A DNA stretch of 64,000 bases. It comes from Calditrichia bacterium (GTDB lineage: Bacteria; Calditrichota; Calditrichia; RBG-13-44-9; J075). The stretch spans positions 372,001 to 436,000 of the forward strand of contig JACKAP010000002.1 of NCBI GenBank assembly GCA_020635015.1, written 5' to 3'. The notes below the pieces were generated by a model, which made no database searches, had not been told where the DNA came from, and saw nothing but the letters and a program-made list of their open reading frames with translations. Both the position numbers and the translations under genes were made by a program. Positions 9,111 through 17,646 of the stretch are shown in pieces. The number at the start of each line of letters is the position of its first letter. Position 1 is the first letter of the stretch.

Positions 9111-9186
9111 CCCTACTTCTTTCTTCAATTTATTCAATAATTTAGCTTGCAATAAGGTCTATTATTAAATTGTTAGATTGTTACAT

Positions 9187-9322
9187 CACGAGCGACAGCG
9201 AGCAAACATCGCGAGCGTAAGCGAGTTAATATCGCGAGCGCAGCGAGCAAATATCGCCGGCGCAGCCGGTAAACATCGTTCGCGCAGCGAACAAACATCG
9301 CGAGCGCCAGCGAGCAAACATC
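9187..9322 (+). repeat. AAACATC-linked mini-hairpin array A2
   Basis: Six units with connector AAACATC, AAATATC or TTAATATC, which is the reverse complement of the A1 connector. Two stems are perfect with a three-base loop: CCGGC-GCA-GCCGG and GTTCGC-GCA-GCGAAC. The array ends six bases past the stop codon of the nicotinate phosphoribosyltransferase gene, so like A1 it abuts a 3' gene end. Confidence 0.85.
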
Positions 9323-9327
9323 CAGCC

Positions 9328-10893
9328 TCACGCTCCCTCCGCATGGTTATTCCCCTTCATCTCCCGGATCAACTGCTCCTTCACATCCCAGAGTTTTTGG
9401 GTGATGGAGACGTGATAGATATGGGGGTTCATCAGGCGGCGGATGCCGGGGTCGAGGCGGGCCACATCGGCCTGGCGGCGCTCGCGCAGCACCGGGATGT
9501 CCGGGAATTCCGCCACCCGCCGGCCGTCGCGGAGGATCTCGCTGAGCAGCGGTTCCACCTCCGAAACCTCACCGGCGTTCAGGGTGCGCCGCTTGGCGTA
9601 GTTGAGCGGGTTGCGCAAAATGATCTCTTTCATCTTCTCCGGCGTCTCCCCAGCCAGGCTGATCAGGTCCGCAGTGGCCTTGCCGCGGCGGTCGTAGATC
9701 CGCCACACCCGCTTGTCGCCGGGATTGGGGGTCTTGTCCGGGGTCTCGGAAATCTTGATCGCCGGCACCCATTGGCCGCCGTCATTCAGCGCCACCAGCT
9801 TATACACCCCTCCCAGGCTGGAGGCCCCGTTGGAGGTGATCAAGCGGGTGCCCACCCCATAGACCAGCCGGCGCAGGAGTCGCTGGGCATCCACGCCGTA
9901 ACGGGGGGCCTCTTCTTCGATCTGGGTGATGATCTGCCACAGCACCAATTCGTCGAGATTGTTGGAGAGCACGATCACCGTATCGGGAAAGTTGGCGGCA
10001 TCGAGCATCTTGGCCACCTGGATGCTCAGGTAAGCAAGGTCGCCGGAATCCAGGCGCACTCCGACCGGCTCATGGCCTTTGCGGCGCAGTTCTTCGAAGA
10101 CGGTGATGGCGTTGGGCACTCCGCTATTGAGGGTATCGATGGTATCGACCAGCAGCACACAGTCGTCGGGATAAATCTCGGCATAGGCCCGGAACGCCTC
10201 CACTTCCCCCTGCCCCAGGGCCAGGAAGGCCTGGATCATGCTGTGGGCATGGGTGCCCTTGGGAGCAAAACCCAGCACATGGGAGATGCCCACGTTGGAA
10301 GTGAAATCCGCCCCTCCGATCAGCGCCGCCCGCGCCCCGGCATTGGCGCCCCGCTCGTGGGCCCGGCGCAGGCCGAATTCCAGCATCAATTGGGCATGGC
10401 CGCTTTCACGAATTCGCGCCGCCTTGGTGGCGATCAGGGTCTGAAAATTGAGCTGGTTGAGCAGGGCGGTCTCCAGGATCTGGGCCACGATCAGCGGACC
10501 GCGCACGATGGTGAGGGGCACATGGGGATGCACCACCCGCCCCTCCGGGATGGCCATCATCTGGATGCCCTCGAAACTGAAATGATGCTTCAGCCAGTCC
10601 AGATAGTCATCATCAAACACCCGCGTGCCGGTACGGTTTTTCTGGCTGCGCAGGTAGGCAATGTCTTTCTCCCGAAAGTGCGCTTCCTCCATCCAGTCGA
10701 GCACCCATTCCAGCCCGGCGTTGATGCAATAGCCGGCCTTGTGCATCCCGTAATCGGGATAATTGCGGAAGAAGTGATCGAACTGCGCCTCCCGCTCGTG
10801 CAGGCCCATGCGGAAATAGACCTGCCCCATGGTCAGCTGGTACTGATCGGTAAAAAGGATCCCTTCGGCGGTCTGGCGATCGTTCGCCTTCAT
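9328..10893 (-). CDS. pncB: Nicotinate phosphoribosyltransferase
   Basis: A 521-residue enzyme that joins nicotinic acid to PRPP, with ATP hydrolysis, to give nicotinate mononucleotide in the NAD salvage pathway. Family marks are 'LFTDQYQLTMGQVYF' at the N-terminus, the central 'GFAPKGTHAHSM' catalytic His region (about residue 215), 'GVRLDSGDLAYLS' and 'VYGVGTRLITS', in the normal order. The start at 10893 was chosen because its ATG overlaps the TGA of the upstream hydrolase gene (ATGA), a mark of translational coupling. The longer in-frame extension lies inside that gene. It works directly with its neighbour: nicotinamide to nicotinate to NaMN. Confidence 0.95.
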   Translation of the reverse strand: MKANDRQTAEGILFTDQYQLTMGQVYFRMGLHEREAQFDHFFRNYPDYGMHKAGYCINAGLEWVLDWMEEAHFREKDIAYLRSQKNRTGTRVFDDDYLDWLKHHFSFEGIQMMAIPEGRVVHPHVPLTIVRGPLIVAQILETALLNQLNFQTLIATKAARIRESGHAQLMLEFGLRRAHERGANAGARAALIGGADFTSNVGISHVLGFAPKGTHAHSMIQAFLALGQGEVEAFRAYAEIYPDDCVLLVDTIDTLNSGVPNAITVFEELRRKGHEPVGVRLDSGDLAYLSIQVAKMLDAANFPDTVIVLSNNLDELVLWQIITQIEEEAPRYGVDAQRLLRRLVYGVGTRLITSNGASSLGGVYKLVALNDGGQWVPAIKISETPDKTPNPGDKRVWRIYDRRGKATADLISLAGETPEKMKEIILRNPLNYAKRRTLNAGEVSEVEPLLSEILRDGRRVAEFPDIPVLRERRQADVARLDPGIRRLMNPHIYHVSITQKLWDVKEQLIREMKGNNHAEGA

Positions 10894-11951
10894 CGCACGG
10901 TCTCCGCGGCGAGGGTTTCGCCGATCACACCCGGCCACAGGGCCAGCGGAGTAGTCGATTGCACGATGTGCATCCCTGCCGCCTGGAAATGGCGGAAGGC
11001 TTCGTCGGCGGCATCGGTAAAGTCGATTACCCCGGGGATCACCACCGGCGAGGTGCAGTCTTCCAGAAGGTATATCTTTTTTGCCAGCGCAGGATCTTTG
11101 TCGGTCAGAGAATTCAGCAGATCGCTGATGGTCCAGGCCACACAGTGACTCTTGGCCTGCCCGGCGAAGATCAGAGCGTCATACGTATAAAGTGAATTCA
11201 GCAGAGCGGTATTTTCCGGCACCAGCACCTTTCCGGCGTGGTCGGTCGCCACCTCGGCGCTCAGGGCGGAGTAGTTTTCGGTGAGGGGATGGCGGCCCTT
11301 CACCTGGAAGTCCGGCTGGCTGTAGCGGGTAATCGAATGGAAGAAGATTGCTTCCTCTACCAGGGCAACCAGGGCATGGCCGATGCTGCCGAGCATGGCA
11401 TGGTAGGGCCATACGGTGTGGGTAAACTTGCCGCGCGCCTTCAGGGTCTCGGTATAATATTGCAGATGATCCTGCACGTTCTCCGGCGAGCGGCCCAGGT
11501 AGGGACTCAGCGCCTGGTTGAAGCGCCAGCGCCCTTCGGCGATATCTTCCGCAGTAATCTGAGCGTAGGGCCCGGGATGCTCGCCGGCTTCATTCACAAA
11601 GAACAGACTGTGGAAGATCTGCATGGCGTGATGGGTGTCCAGGGTAAGGATGACACGGTGAATCCGCGCAAGGTTGCGGTAGATAAATTCGCTCAGCCGG
11701 CGACTGTCTTCCACCGCCGCATTGCCGGAGCGCCCGCCCACAAAGAGCTCGAATCCCGGAATGCAGAAGGTGTTCTGCACGTCAACCAGGAAGAGGCCCA
11801 GGCGAAAGCGGTCTTTCGCCGCCGGGGCGATGTTCCGGGTTTTTGCCCAATCCCAGGCGCGGGCGGCAATATCTTCATAATCGACTCTCCAGACCTCGCC
11901 GGCTTTCTCCGAATGAAAATGTTCCGGCAACGGCAGTTCGGTTTTTATCAT
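10890..11951 (-). CDS. Nicotinamidase-like cysteine hydrolase (isochorismatase fold)
   Basis: A 353-residue hydrolase, clearly longer than classical PncA (about 210 residues). The fold marks are 'LFLVDVQNTFC' (catalytic Asp, about residue 57), 'HTVWPYHAMLGSIGHAL' in the middle and 'AGQAKSHCVAW', where the Cys is the expected nucleophile. The ATGA overlap with the nicotinate phosphoribosyltransferase gene strongly suggests that it deamidates nicotinamide to feed that enzyme. The extra length comes from an N-terminal segment of about 50 residues and inserts before the His region. The alternative is another amidase of the isochorismatase family. Confidence 0.85.
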   Translation of the reverse strand: MIKTELPLPEHFHSEKAGEVWRVDYEDIAARAWDWAKTRNIAPAAKDRFRLGLFLVDVQNTFCIPGFELFVGGRSGNAAVEDSRRLSEFIYRNLARIHRVILTLDTHHAMQIFHSLFFVNEAGEHPGPYAQITAEDIAEGRWRFNQALSPYLGRSPENVQDHLQYYTETLKARGKFTHTVWPYHAMLGSIGHALVALVEEAIFFHSITRYSQPDFQVKGRHPLTENYSALSAEVATDHAGKVLVPENTALLNSLYTYDALIFAGQAKSHCVAWTISDLLNSLTDKDPALAKKIYLLEDCTSPVVIPGVIDFTDAADEAFRHFQAAGMHIVQSTTPLALWPGVIGETLAAETVR

Positions 11952-12100
11952 GTCAAAGCTCCTGGTTTTTAAAACGATTTGAATCCACGGATTACACGGA
12001 TTTTCACTGATACGTTTCCGTTAATTTAGAATCTCATCGCTGAATAAAAAAGGGGGGATTGAGAAAAATAACGATGAGCGTGGCGCGAAATAGATAAGAC

Positions 12101-12378
12101 CGTCATTGGGGCTTCGCCCGTCATGGGCCTGCGGCGTCATTAGCCCTGCGGGCGTAATTTATTGATATTCTCCTACTGGCGGAACGACAATGCGGGCGAA
12201 GCCCCAATGGCGCCAAAGGCCAATGACGCGCGTAGCGCCAATGACAGCGAAGCCAATGACGCGCGTAGCGCCAATGACAGCGAAGCCAATGACGCGCGTA
12301 GCGCCAATGACAGCGAAGCCAATGACGCGCGTAGCGCCAATGACAGCGAAGCCAATGACGCGCATAGCGCCAATAACA
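12101..12378. repeat. CAATGAC-linked mini-hairpin array A3, mirrored around an AT-rich core
   Basis: Left of about 12155 the connector reads GTCATTG or GTCATTA; right of about 12188 it reads CAATGAC, so the two halves face each other around a core that starts TAATTTATTGATATTC. Stems with three-base loops include GGGC-TTC-GCCC, GCCC-TGC-GGGC, GGGC-GAA-GCCC, GCC-AAA-GGC, GCGC-GTA-GCGC and GCGC-ATA-GCGC. The right half holds a 33-base tandem repeat in five copies from 12221. It lies between the divergent nicotinamidase-like gene and the 12447 gene; 11952-12100 holds no other feature. Confidence 0.9.
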
Positions 12379-12446
12379 CACAATCTCCTGGCAAAGCATT
12401 TGCAGAAATACATGCTGTAAGAATTTTAACCGAAAGGAATGACATC

Positions 12447-13511
12447 ATGTTTCGAATGCTGATTTTGTGGCAATTGCTTGTTTTTAGCGCTTTTTCGCTG
12501 GTATTGGCTCAGGGCCGGGACGATAATCGCCGCGAGCGGGACGGGATTGTCCCGCGCAACATCGAGGAAAATGATAACCGGCGTATACAACGAGGTGATA
12601 ACGAAGTTAACAGTTGGGACCGGGATGATTTCTTTGCCGATTTATCCATCCGGATCGATTTTAAACTGCCGGATCATCACCGGCGCGGCGGGAATTACGA
12701 GCGGGATTTCTCCGGGATTACCTATATCAACAATCTTCCCCTGGGCGCAACCGATTTTCTTTTCGTTGCTTCCGAGGATGTCACCCTCTACGGTTCGGCA
12801 CAGACCGCCGGGCGGATCTATGCCGATGACGACATCGACTTCCGCAGCGGCGCCCCTTCCGTGCATTACGGCCCGCTGATCGCCGGTGATGACATTACGA
12901 TCCGTTACCGGAACACCATTACCGGCAATGTGCGCGCCGGAGGCCGCATCAACAACCAGGGCACGGTGCAGGGGCGGATGCGTGATGGGGTTCGTATCCG
13001 TTCTTTGGATATCACCGCCCTGCCCCCGGCGCGTTCCGGGCGGCGTCATGAGGTGGTGCGCCGGCGCCAGCATACCGTGCTCGCCCCCGGAACTTACGGC
13101 CGGGTGACGGTGCAGCCGGGCGGAGTGCTGGAGCTCAGCAGCGGGGTCTATTATTTCGAACGCCTGCAGACCGACCGGGAGGGCGAGATCTACTTCGACA
13201 CCCGGCGGGGACCGGTGATCGTTAACCTCGCCGAAGATCTCTCTTTTGGCGATTACAGTACGATCAACACCGACCGCGGCGAAGCGGGCAGCAGCGAGAT
13301 CTACTTCAACACCCGGCAAAGCCGCACCCTGCGCATCGGGCGGGGATCACGGGTGCTGGGCAGCATCCTGGCCCCCTACGCTGATGTGCGCGGGGAAGGT
13401 AACGTGACCTTCCGGGGGAGCATCATCGCTCAAGACATCATTTTCCAGAGCGGGGCGAAACTCGAATCCCACCGGGGAGAATCTCCCCGTCCCCGGGCCT
13501 GGCAGCGGTGA
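12447..13511 (+). CDS. Secreted protein with predicted beta-solenoid-like repeats
   Basis: A 354-residue protein. The ATG at 12447 is preceded by AAGGAA at a good distance and starts a signal peptide (MFRMLILWQLLVFSAFSLVLAQ). A charged Arg/Asp/Asn-rich stretch (about residues 22-70) follows. The rest is rich in short beta turns with recurring wording such as 'YADDDIDFRSGAP', 'LIAGDDITIRYRN', 'NVRAGGRINNQG' and 'VLAPGTYGRVTVQPGGVLELSSGVYYFERL', and ends in 'GSILAPYADVRGEGNVTFRGSIIAQDI'. That rhythm is common in bacterial surface or adhesin-like beta-solenoids. I do not recognise a named family. Longer ORFs that run upstream through the hairpin array are artefacts of the 33-base repeat. Confidence 0.75.
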   Translation: MFRMLILWQLLVFSAFSLVLAQGRDDNRRERDGIVPRNIEENDNRRIQRGDNEVNSWDRDDFFADLSIRIDFKLPDHHRRGGNYERDFSGITYINNLPLGATDFLFVASEDVTLYGSAQTAGRIYADDDIDFRSGAPSVHYGPLIAGDDITIRYRNTITGNVRAGGRINNQGTVQGRMRDGVRIRSLDITALPPARSGRRHEVVRRRQHTVLAPGTYGRVTVQPGGVLELSSGVYYFERLQTDREGEIYFDTRRGPVIVNLAEDLSFGDYSTINTDRGEAGSSEIYFNTRQSRTLRIGRGSRVLGSILAPYADVRGEGNVTFRGSIIAQDIIFQSGAKLESHRGESPRPRAWQR

Positions 13512-13527
13512 AACGCAATTGAAGAAC

Positions 13528-13670
13528 GCTCATACTGATGACTGTGTAATTCGGAGAACTTTTGCATGGGGCATGGGGCATGGTGTATTACAGTGCGGGT
13601 ATCGGAACATACGCTTGCACATTACGGCGCCATGCTTTATGCACCTTGCCCCATGCGGCAATATTGCATT
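13528..13670 (-). repeat. Dispersed GCATGGGG element, copy 2 (inverted orientation)
   Basis: Reads as the reverse complement of copy 1: GACTGTGTAATTCGGAGAAC, GCATGGGGCATGG boxes, TGTATTACAGTGCGGGT and TTGCACATTACGGCGCC follow in matching order. A left terminal word GCTCATACTGATGACTG is visible. It fills most of the gap between the secreted protein gene and the bd-like complex. Confidence 0.75.
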
Positions 13671-13675
13671 TAGTG

Positions 13676-14791
13676 TTACTCGGTAATCTTTGCCGAAGGC
13701 GTAAAAAAGTATCTTTTGATCATCAAAGCCCAGACCAAAATCCCGATCACGAACAATACCAGGAATAGGATCAATACATCCAGTTGGGTTTTGACCGGCA
13801 GTTCACTCGCTTTAAAATACGGGGATAAGTATGCGGTTCGCAGCACATCCCGCATCATCGCCATAAAGATGACCACAACCCCGGTGATCCCCATCGCCCA
13901 CCAGGCCGGGGTTCTGGGATCGTCATTACGGATGCCGTTCGACATGATGAAAATGGCTGCCAATCCCCCCACAACTCCGATCAGCAGGGAAATCGTGGCC
14001 AGCATATTTCCCCCCATGAATTGCAGCATCGCTTCCCGCGGCAGGCTGATCAAGAACCAGATGCCGACAACAAATTGCGTCATGGTGGCATACATAAACC
14101 ATTGCCCGCCGCGCACAATCAGAAAGCGGGCATAATCCGCTTCCTGCTTCCAGCGGAACAATCCGGTGAGAATGATCAGAAACGAGCCAACCGCGACTGA
14201 TGCCACCAGGAAATGCAAAAATCGCGGTATCAGGGTCGATTCCGACCCGTTCAGGTTCCAACCGGAACGGTCCTGAAAATATTTCGCTGACCAGGTGGCC
14301 GGAGATTCCATCAAGGTAAAATTGCTGCTATAGAAAAATCCCACCAGGAAAATAAAGAAAATACTGATCAGCATCACCCAACCGATGCCCCGGGATGTTT
14401 TATCCTGTTTTAGAGCGACAATATAGAATCCGTAATAAGCAAACATCAATAGGACCAGCACCAGAAACCAGGGCCAGGCCATGATAATGGTCGCGGTATA
14501 AAAAAACTGCCCGTACAACACCTGCACAAACAGCAGTGGGGCAATTCCCAGGGTGATGGTTGCCGCCAGCAGGGAGGGGATTTTGGGAACAATGTCCTTG
14601 AACAGCCGTTGATCGCTTTCATTCTTTTTGCGAAATAAACCGCTAAATGCAGCGATGAGACCACCTCCAAACATGAAGTTCATGACCACAATGTGAAGAA
14701 AGAATGTCAATACCAGCAGCAGCTTAAAAAGCCAAAAAGGTGCCGGCAGCGGCATGGGATCCAGCGCCGGGATAATTGTTTCCGTACCCAT
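13676..14791 (-). CDS. Multi-spanning membrane subunit of a cytochrome bd-like complex
   Basis: A 371-residue membrane protein with about nine or ten hydrophobic helices. The start at 14791 was chosen for its AGGAG box seven bases upstream; an upstream in-frame Met lacks one. The first helix carries a 'LTFFLHIVVMNFMFGGG' His/Met-rich pattern that echoes the 'VAVTHVFVSHFAIGGG' of the partner gene, so the two may be distant paralogues forming a pseudo-symmetric pair like CydA/CydB. It follows the larger subunit on the same strand with about 70 bases between. No haem c motif is present. The role as second subunit is inferred from context; family naming is uncertain. Confidence 0.75.
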   Translation of the reverse strand: MGTETIIPALDPMPLPAPFWLFKLLLVLTFFLHIVVMNFMFGGGLIAAFSGLFRKKNESDQRLFKDIVPKIPSLLAATITLGIAPLLFVQVLYGQFFYTATIIMAWPWFLVLVLLMFAYYGFYIVALKQDKTSRGIGWVMLISIFFIFLVGFFYSSNFTLMESPATWSAKYFQDRSGWNLNGSESTLIPRFLHFLVASVAVGSFLIILTGLFRWKQEADYARFLIVRGGQWFMYATMTQFVVGIWFLISLPREAMLQFMGGNMLATISLLIGVVGGLAAIFIMSNGIRNDDPRTPAWWAMGITGVVVIFMAMMRDVLRTAYLSPYFKASELPVKTQLDVLILFLVLFVIGILVWALMIKRYFFTPSAKITE

Positions 14792-14863
14792 GATATATCT
14801 CCTCAATTTTGTTTTTTATGGAACGATTCAGCCCGGGAAATACGCGAAATAAACGAGAACACT

Positions 14864-16417
14864 TTATTTAAACTGTTCTGCAATCCAGCGGGCCAGGGTT
14901 TCCCGTTCTGCATCGGTACCCTCGAAGGGGGGCATTTCCTCATCGAGAGAATCCAGCCGGGTCATCAAATATGATATCTGAGCGACATCATATTTTGCCA
15001 TCCCGGTAAATAAGGTATCATCCGCGGCATATTCGTGGCAGTCGGAACAATGGAATTCAAAAACCGCCTCGCCGCTGATTTCTGTTTCGGCAGTTTCAAC
15101 CGCATCCGGATCAAGCGGGGCCAGAGCGGCCAGGTATGCTGCCAGCGCCTCTCTCTCCGCTGCGCTCCCGGCAAAAGGCGGCATCACCGCATGAAACATT
15201 TTATCCAGGGATGAAATCCGCCGGGAAATTCCAGCCTGACTCCATTGATTCTGAACCAGCACCTTGCGGATGCCGCGGTAACCGTCAACGGTGTGACAGC
15301 TCTGGCATTGCAGCAGGAAGATATCCTCACCCGCTTCAAGCTGGTTGTCGTTGGTAATCTCCTTATGTGCGGTCCATTTGCTGACAGCGAGCAGTCCCTC
15401 TTGTTGAATGTTTTGAATGGATAGCCCGCCATCGCCGGGGAATTGGTTCTTATAAATCGAATTGGCATACATATAATCATAAATGATATACGGTTTGCGG
15501 ATGGCTTCCCGGATAAATTCAAACGAGCCCATGGTGCCGTATGCCGTCAAAAATATGAGCAGGCTGAAGACAAAGGGCACTTTCTTCGGCTTGATTAAGG
15601 TGGCCAGGGAGAAGAGGAAGGTCAGAATGGAAAAGACCAGGATATAATTCGCATACCGGGTCGCAGTAGGCACTTTCCCCCGGGCGCTTTCCCAGACAAT
15701 CTCAGGCACATTTCCGATATACCACCAGGCGAAGAAAGGGATTACAATGAAGGCAGGAATGATCCAGCGGGCGCTCCACTTGACGATCTTGCCCTTCAGC
15801 TCCGGGTCCTTTTGAACCGTACCGGTGAGTAAGGCGTATATCCCGGCCAGGGCCAGCGCAAATGCCGTTCTCAACAGCAATGAGGGAAAGTAGGTCGGAT
15901 TAAAGAATCCCTGCCAGAAATTATAGGTCTTCAGCCAATTCCCCGGCGTGAGCATGAAGGTGATAATGCCGTTGATAATCACCATGCTCAAATATGCAGC
16001 GATGAAGTAAATCCAGCCCAGCCAGAGGTGGGTCTTGCGATCCAGTTTGTTCCAGCCGTAGAGATACAGCAGGGCGGCGGTAATTTCCAGGAAGAAGAAA
16101 ATCCATTCGATCGCCCATCCCCAAACGTAGGCGTGGATCAGGGAACTGGTGCCCGCGGGGTGAATCAAGCCGATGGTAAACCAGATGCCCACTCCGGATA
16201 TAGCGCCAAAAACCACGGTGACCAGAACAAAGAACTTGGTATGGCGTTTCAGCCACGCCAGCAGCGCGGTGTCATCTTCCCGGTAGGCTTTTTTCTCAGT
16301 CAGCACCAGGAAGAGGCCGCCGCCGATGGCGAAGTGCGAGACGAACACATGGGTGACAGCTACCACCGCAATGAGCAAGCCTCCCCCAAAGGTTAAATCC
16401 CAGATAGGATAATTCAT
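14864..16417 (-). CDS. Cytochrome bd-like subunit I fused to a C-terminal dihaem cytochrome c
   Basis: A 517-residue protein with about eight membrane helices (residues 10-310) followed by a soluble domain with two haem c motifs, CQSCH (about residue 370) and CSDCH (about residue 458). Compared by eye with E. coli CydA, H23 matches the haem b595 ligand H19, and E104/E111 match E99/E107 ('AIEWIFFFLEITAALLYLYGW'). After the shared 'FNP' the position of the b558 ligand H186 reads Arg ('LLLRTAFAL'). The quinol-site motif GRQPW is absent; 'REAIRKPYIIYDYMYAN' stands in its region. It therefore probably trades electrons through cytochrome c rather than quinol. The AGGAG site before the ATG is strong. 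Confidence 0.8.
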   Translation of the reverse strand: MNYPIWDLTFGGGLLIAVVAVTHVFVSHFAIGGGLFLVLTEKKAYREDDTALLAWLKRHTKFFVLVTVVFGAISGVGIWFTIGLIHPAGTSSLIHAYVWGWAIEWIFFFLEITAALLYLYGWNKLDRKTHLWLGWIYFIAAYLSMVIINGIITFMLTPGNWLKTYNFWQGFFNPTYFPSLLLRTAFALALAGIYALLTGTVQKDPELKGKIVKWSARWIIPAFIVIPFFAWWYIGNVPEIVWESARGKVPTATRYANYILVFSILTFLFSLATLIKPKKVPFVFSLLIFLTAYGTMGSFEFIREAIRKPYIIYDYMYANSIYKNQFPGDGGLSIQNIQQEGLLAVSKWTAHKEITNDNQLEAGEDIFLLQCQSCHTVDGYRGIRKVLVQNQWSQAGISRRISSLDKMFHAVMPPFAGSAAEREALAAYLAALAPLDPDAVETAETEISGEAVFEFHCSDCHEYAADDTLFTGMAKYDVAQISYLMTRLDSLDEEMPPFEGTDAERETLARWIAEQFK

Positions 16418-16812
16418 TGTGAACTCCTTTTTGAGCGGTTCGACAGGTTTGTTGAAAGTTGTGAAGTGAGGAATTATACGTAAGTGAACTCGGGGACTTG
16501 ATTGAGTTCAAAAGTGATGGTCGCTCGGTGAATGGGTGGTTCATTTTTAAACCACTTGTGAATTAAATTGCTTGTAGGAATTAAATTACTTTTTAAAGAT
16601 TTCATTATCAATGGGATTTAAATTTTTGCGGATGGTATGGTATGACCCGAGCTAGGGGCCATACCATAAAGCGTGCGGATTTGATGCTCAATTGCGGTTT
16701 CTATCGGGGATGGGGATAGCGGTCGAGGAATTGTCCTCGTCCACATCAAAATACCATAATCCGGTGTTGCGGCCCAATCGTCTGATAAATGAAAAAGCGC
16801 CCGGTACGCCGC

Positions 16813-17001
16813 TCACATGTTTTCATTGCGTTTTTTTAAACCCGCCATCCCGACGATAAAGAAAAAACCGCCGACTGCGATAAAGACGACGCCAATTGGA
16901 GGCACAGAGAATGCATTGATTAACACAACTCCCAGAGCGATCAGAATAATACTTAGAAAAATACTCCTGCGATAACCCAGTTTTTCTGCCAGATGATCCA
17001 T
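16813..17001 (-). CDS. Small two-helix membrane protein
   Basis: A 62-residue protein with a good AAGGAG ribosome site six bases before the ATG. It starts with a short polar stretch (MDHLAEKLGYRRS), then two hydrophobic helices (about residues 14-31 and 34-54) joined by 'SVPP', and a basic tail (KKRNENM). No family is recognised; the two-helix hairpin with a charged tail is typical of small inner-membrane proteins. The intergenic stretch 16418-16812 holds an ATGGTATG/CATACCAT inverted pair near 16.63 kb and GC-rich segments but no gene that I can support. Confidence 0.7.
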   Translation of the reverse strand: MDHLAEKLGYRRSIFLSIILIALGVVLINAFSVPPIGVVFIAVGGFFFIVGMAGLKKRNENM

Positions 17002-17032
17002 TCCTCACTCCTTCTCTTAACTTTGAAGTTAA

Positions 17033-17172
17033 GCTCATGCTGAGCACAGTATAAAGCTGCATTGCATGGGGCACGGCGCCGTAATGCGCAAGCGAATGTT
17101 CCGACACCCGCGCTGTGTCATACACCATGCCCATGCAAAAGTCCTCCGCATTACACAGTCCTCAGGATGAGC
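17033..17172 (+). repeat. Dispersed GCATGGGG element, copy 3 (best complete copy, 140 bases)
   Basis: This copy shows both ends: it opens with GCTCATGCTGAGCACAGT and closes with ACAGTCCTCAGGATGAGC, which are inverted to each other, with the ATGGGGCA and TGCCCATGCAAAAG boxes as inner inverted parts. It defines the element as about 140 bases with terminal inverted repeats of 30-40 bases. Confidence 0.8.
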
Positions 17173-17187
17173 GTTTCAGGTATGATA

Positions 17188-17646
17188 TTAGTCTTCTAAT
17201 TCATTATCGATCTTACGTTTCCCTAAAACTGACAGTATCACCCAAAACAGCACAATCAGTCCGCTAATGACCACAATTATGATGAACTTATCGATTAACT
17301 GCTCCCATGATAATCCTTGATGCTGAAAAACATTGTACTTTACATAGGTGAACAAACTCCCCAAAACGATGATCGCAGCATAAAAAAGCAAGATGTTGGT
17401 GATCTTGATTCTTTGGATAGGGATTGCGCCAAAGTATAGAAGGGCGCTGATTAAAAACAACGAATTGATGGTCAGGATAATGGCGAAATCTTCGAAATCA
17501 TGAATGGATTGCCCCAGCGCGAATTGCCGATACAGCAACACTCCCTGCATTGATAGGATGGTGATAAAATACATAATGGCAATCACTTGATAAGCGATTT
17601 GCCGGTTTCGCTCATCCATGTTTAAAAATGGCTTTTTAGTTTTCAT
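17188..17646 (-). CDS. Four-helix membrane protein paired with an XRE regulator
   Basis: A 152-residue protein with four predicted transmembrane helices (about residues 18-38, 52-76, 81-102 and 120-140) and short charged ends. The start at 17646 lies inside the last codons of the upstream regulator gene, giving an 11-base overlap and implying coupled translation. Pairs of a small XRE regulator and a multi-helix membrane protein of unknown function are common in bacteria; the regulator usually controls its own operon. No catalytic motif is visible. Confidence 0.8.
   Translation of the reverse strand: MKTKKPFLNMDERNRQIAYQVIAIMYFITILSMQGVLLYRQFALGQSIHDFEDFAIILTINSLFLISALLYFGAIPIQRIKITNILLFYAAIIVLGSLFTYVKYNVFQHQGLSWEQLIDKFIIIVVISGLIVLFWVILSVLGKRKIDNELED

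Noticed and set aside
12162..12420. Several long ORFs on both strands across the 33-base repeat, including an N-terminal extension of the 12447 gene
   Set aside because: The 33-base period is a multiple of three, so any frame without a stop in one unit stays open. The peptide is purely repetitive, and the real start has a ribosome site and signal peptide at 12447.
16418..16812. Gene remnant on the minus strand near 16.7 kb ('LWYFDVDEDNSSTAIPIP')
   Set aside because: Only a short stretch looks protein-like, without start, ribosome site or recognisable family.
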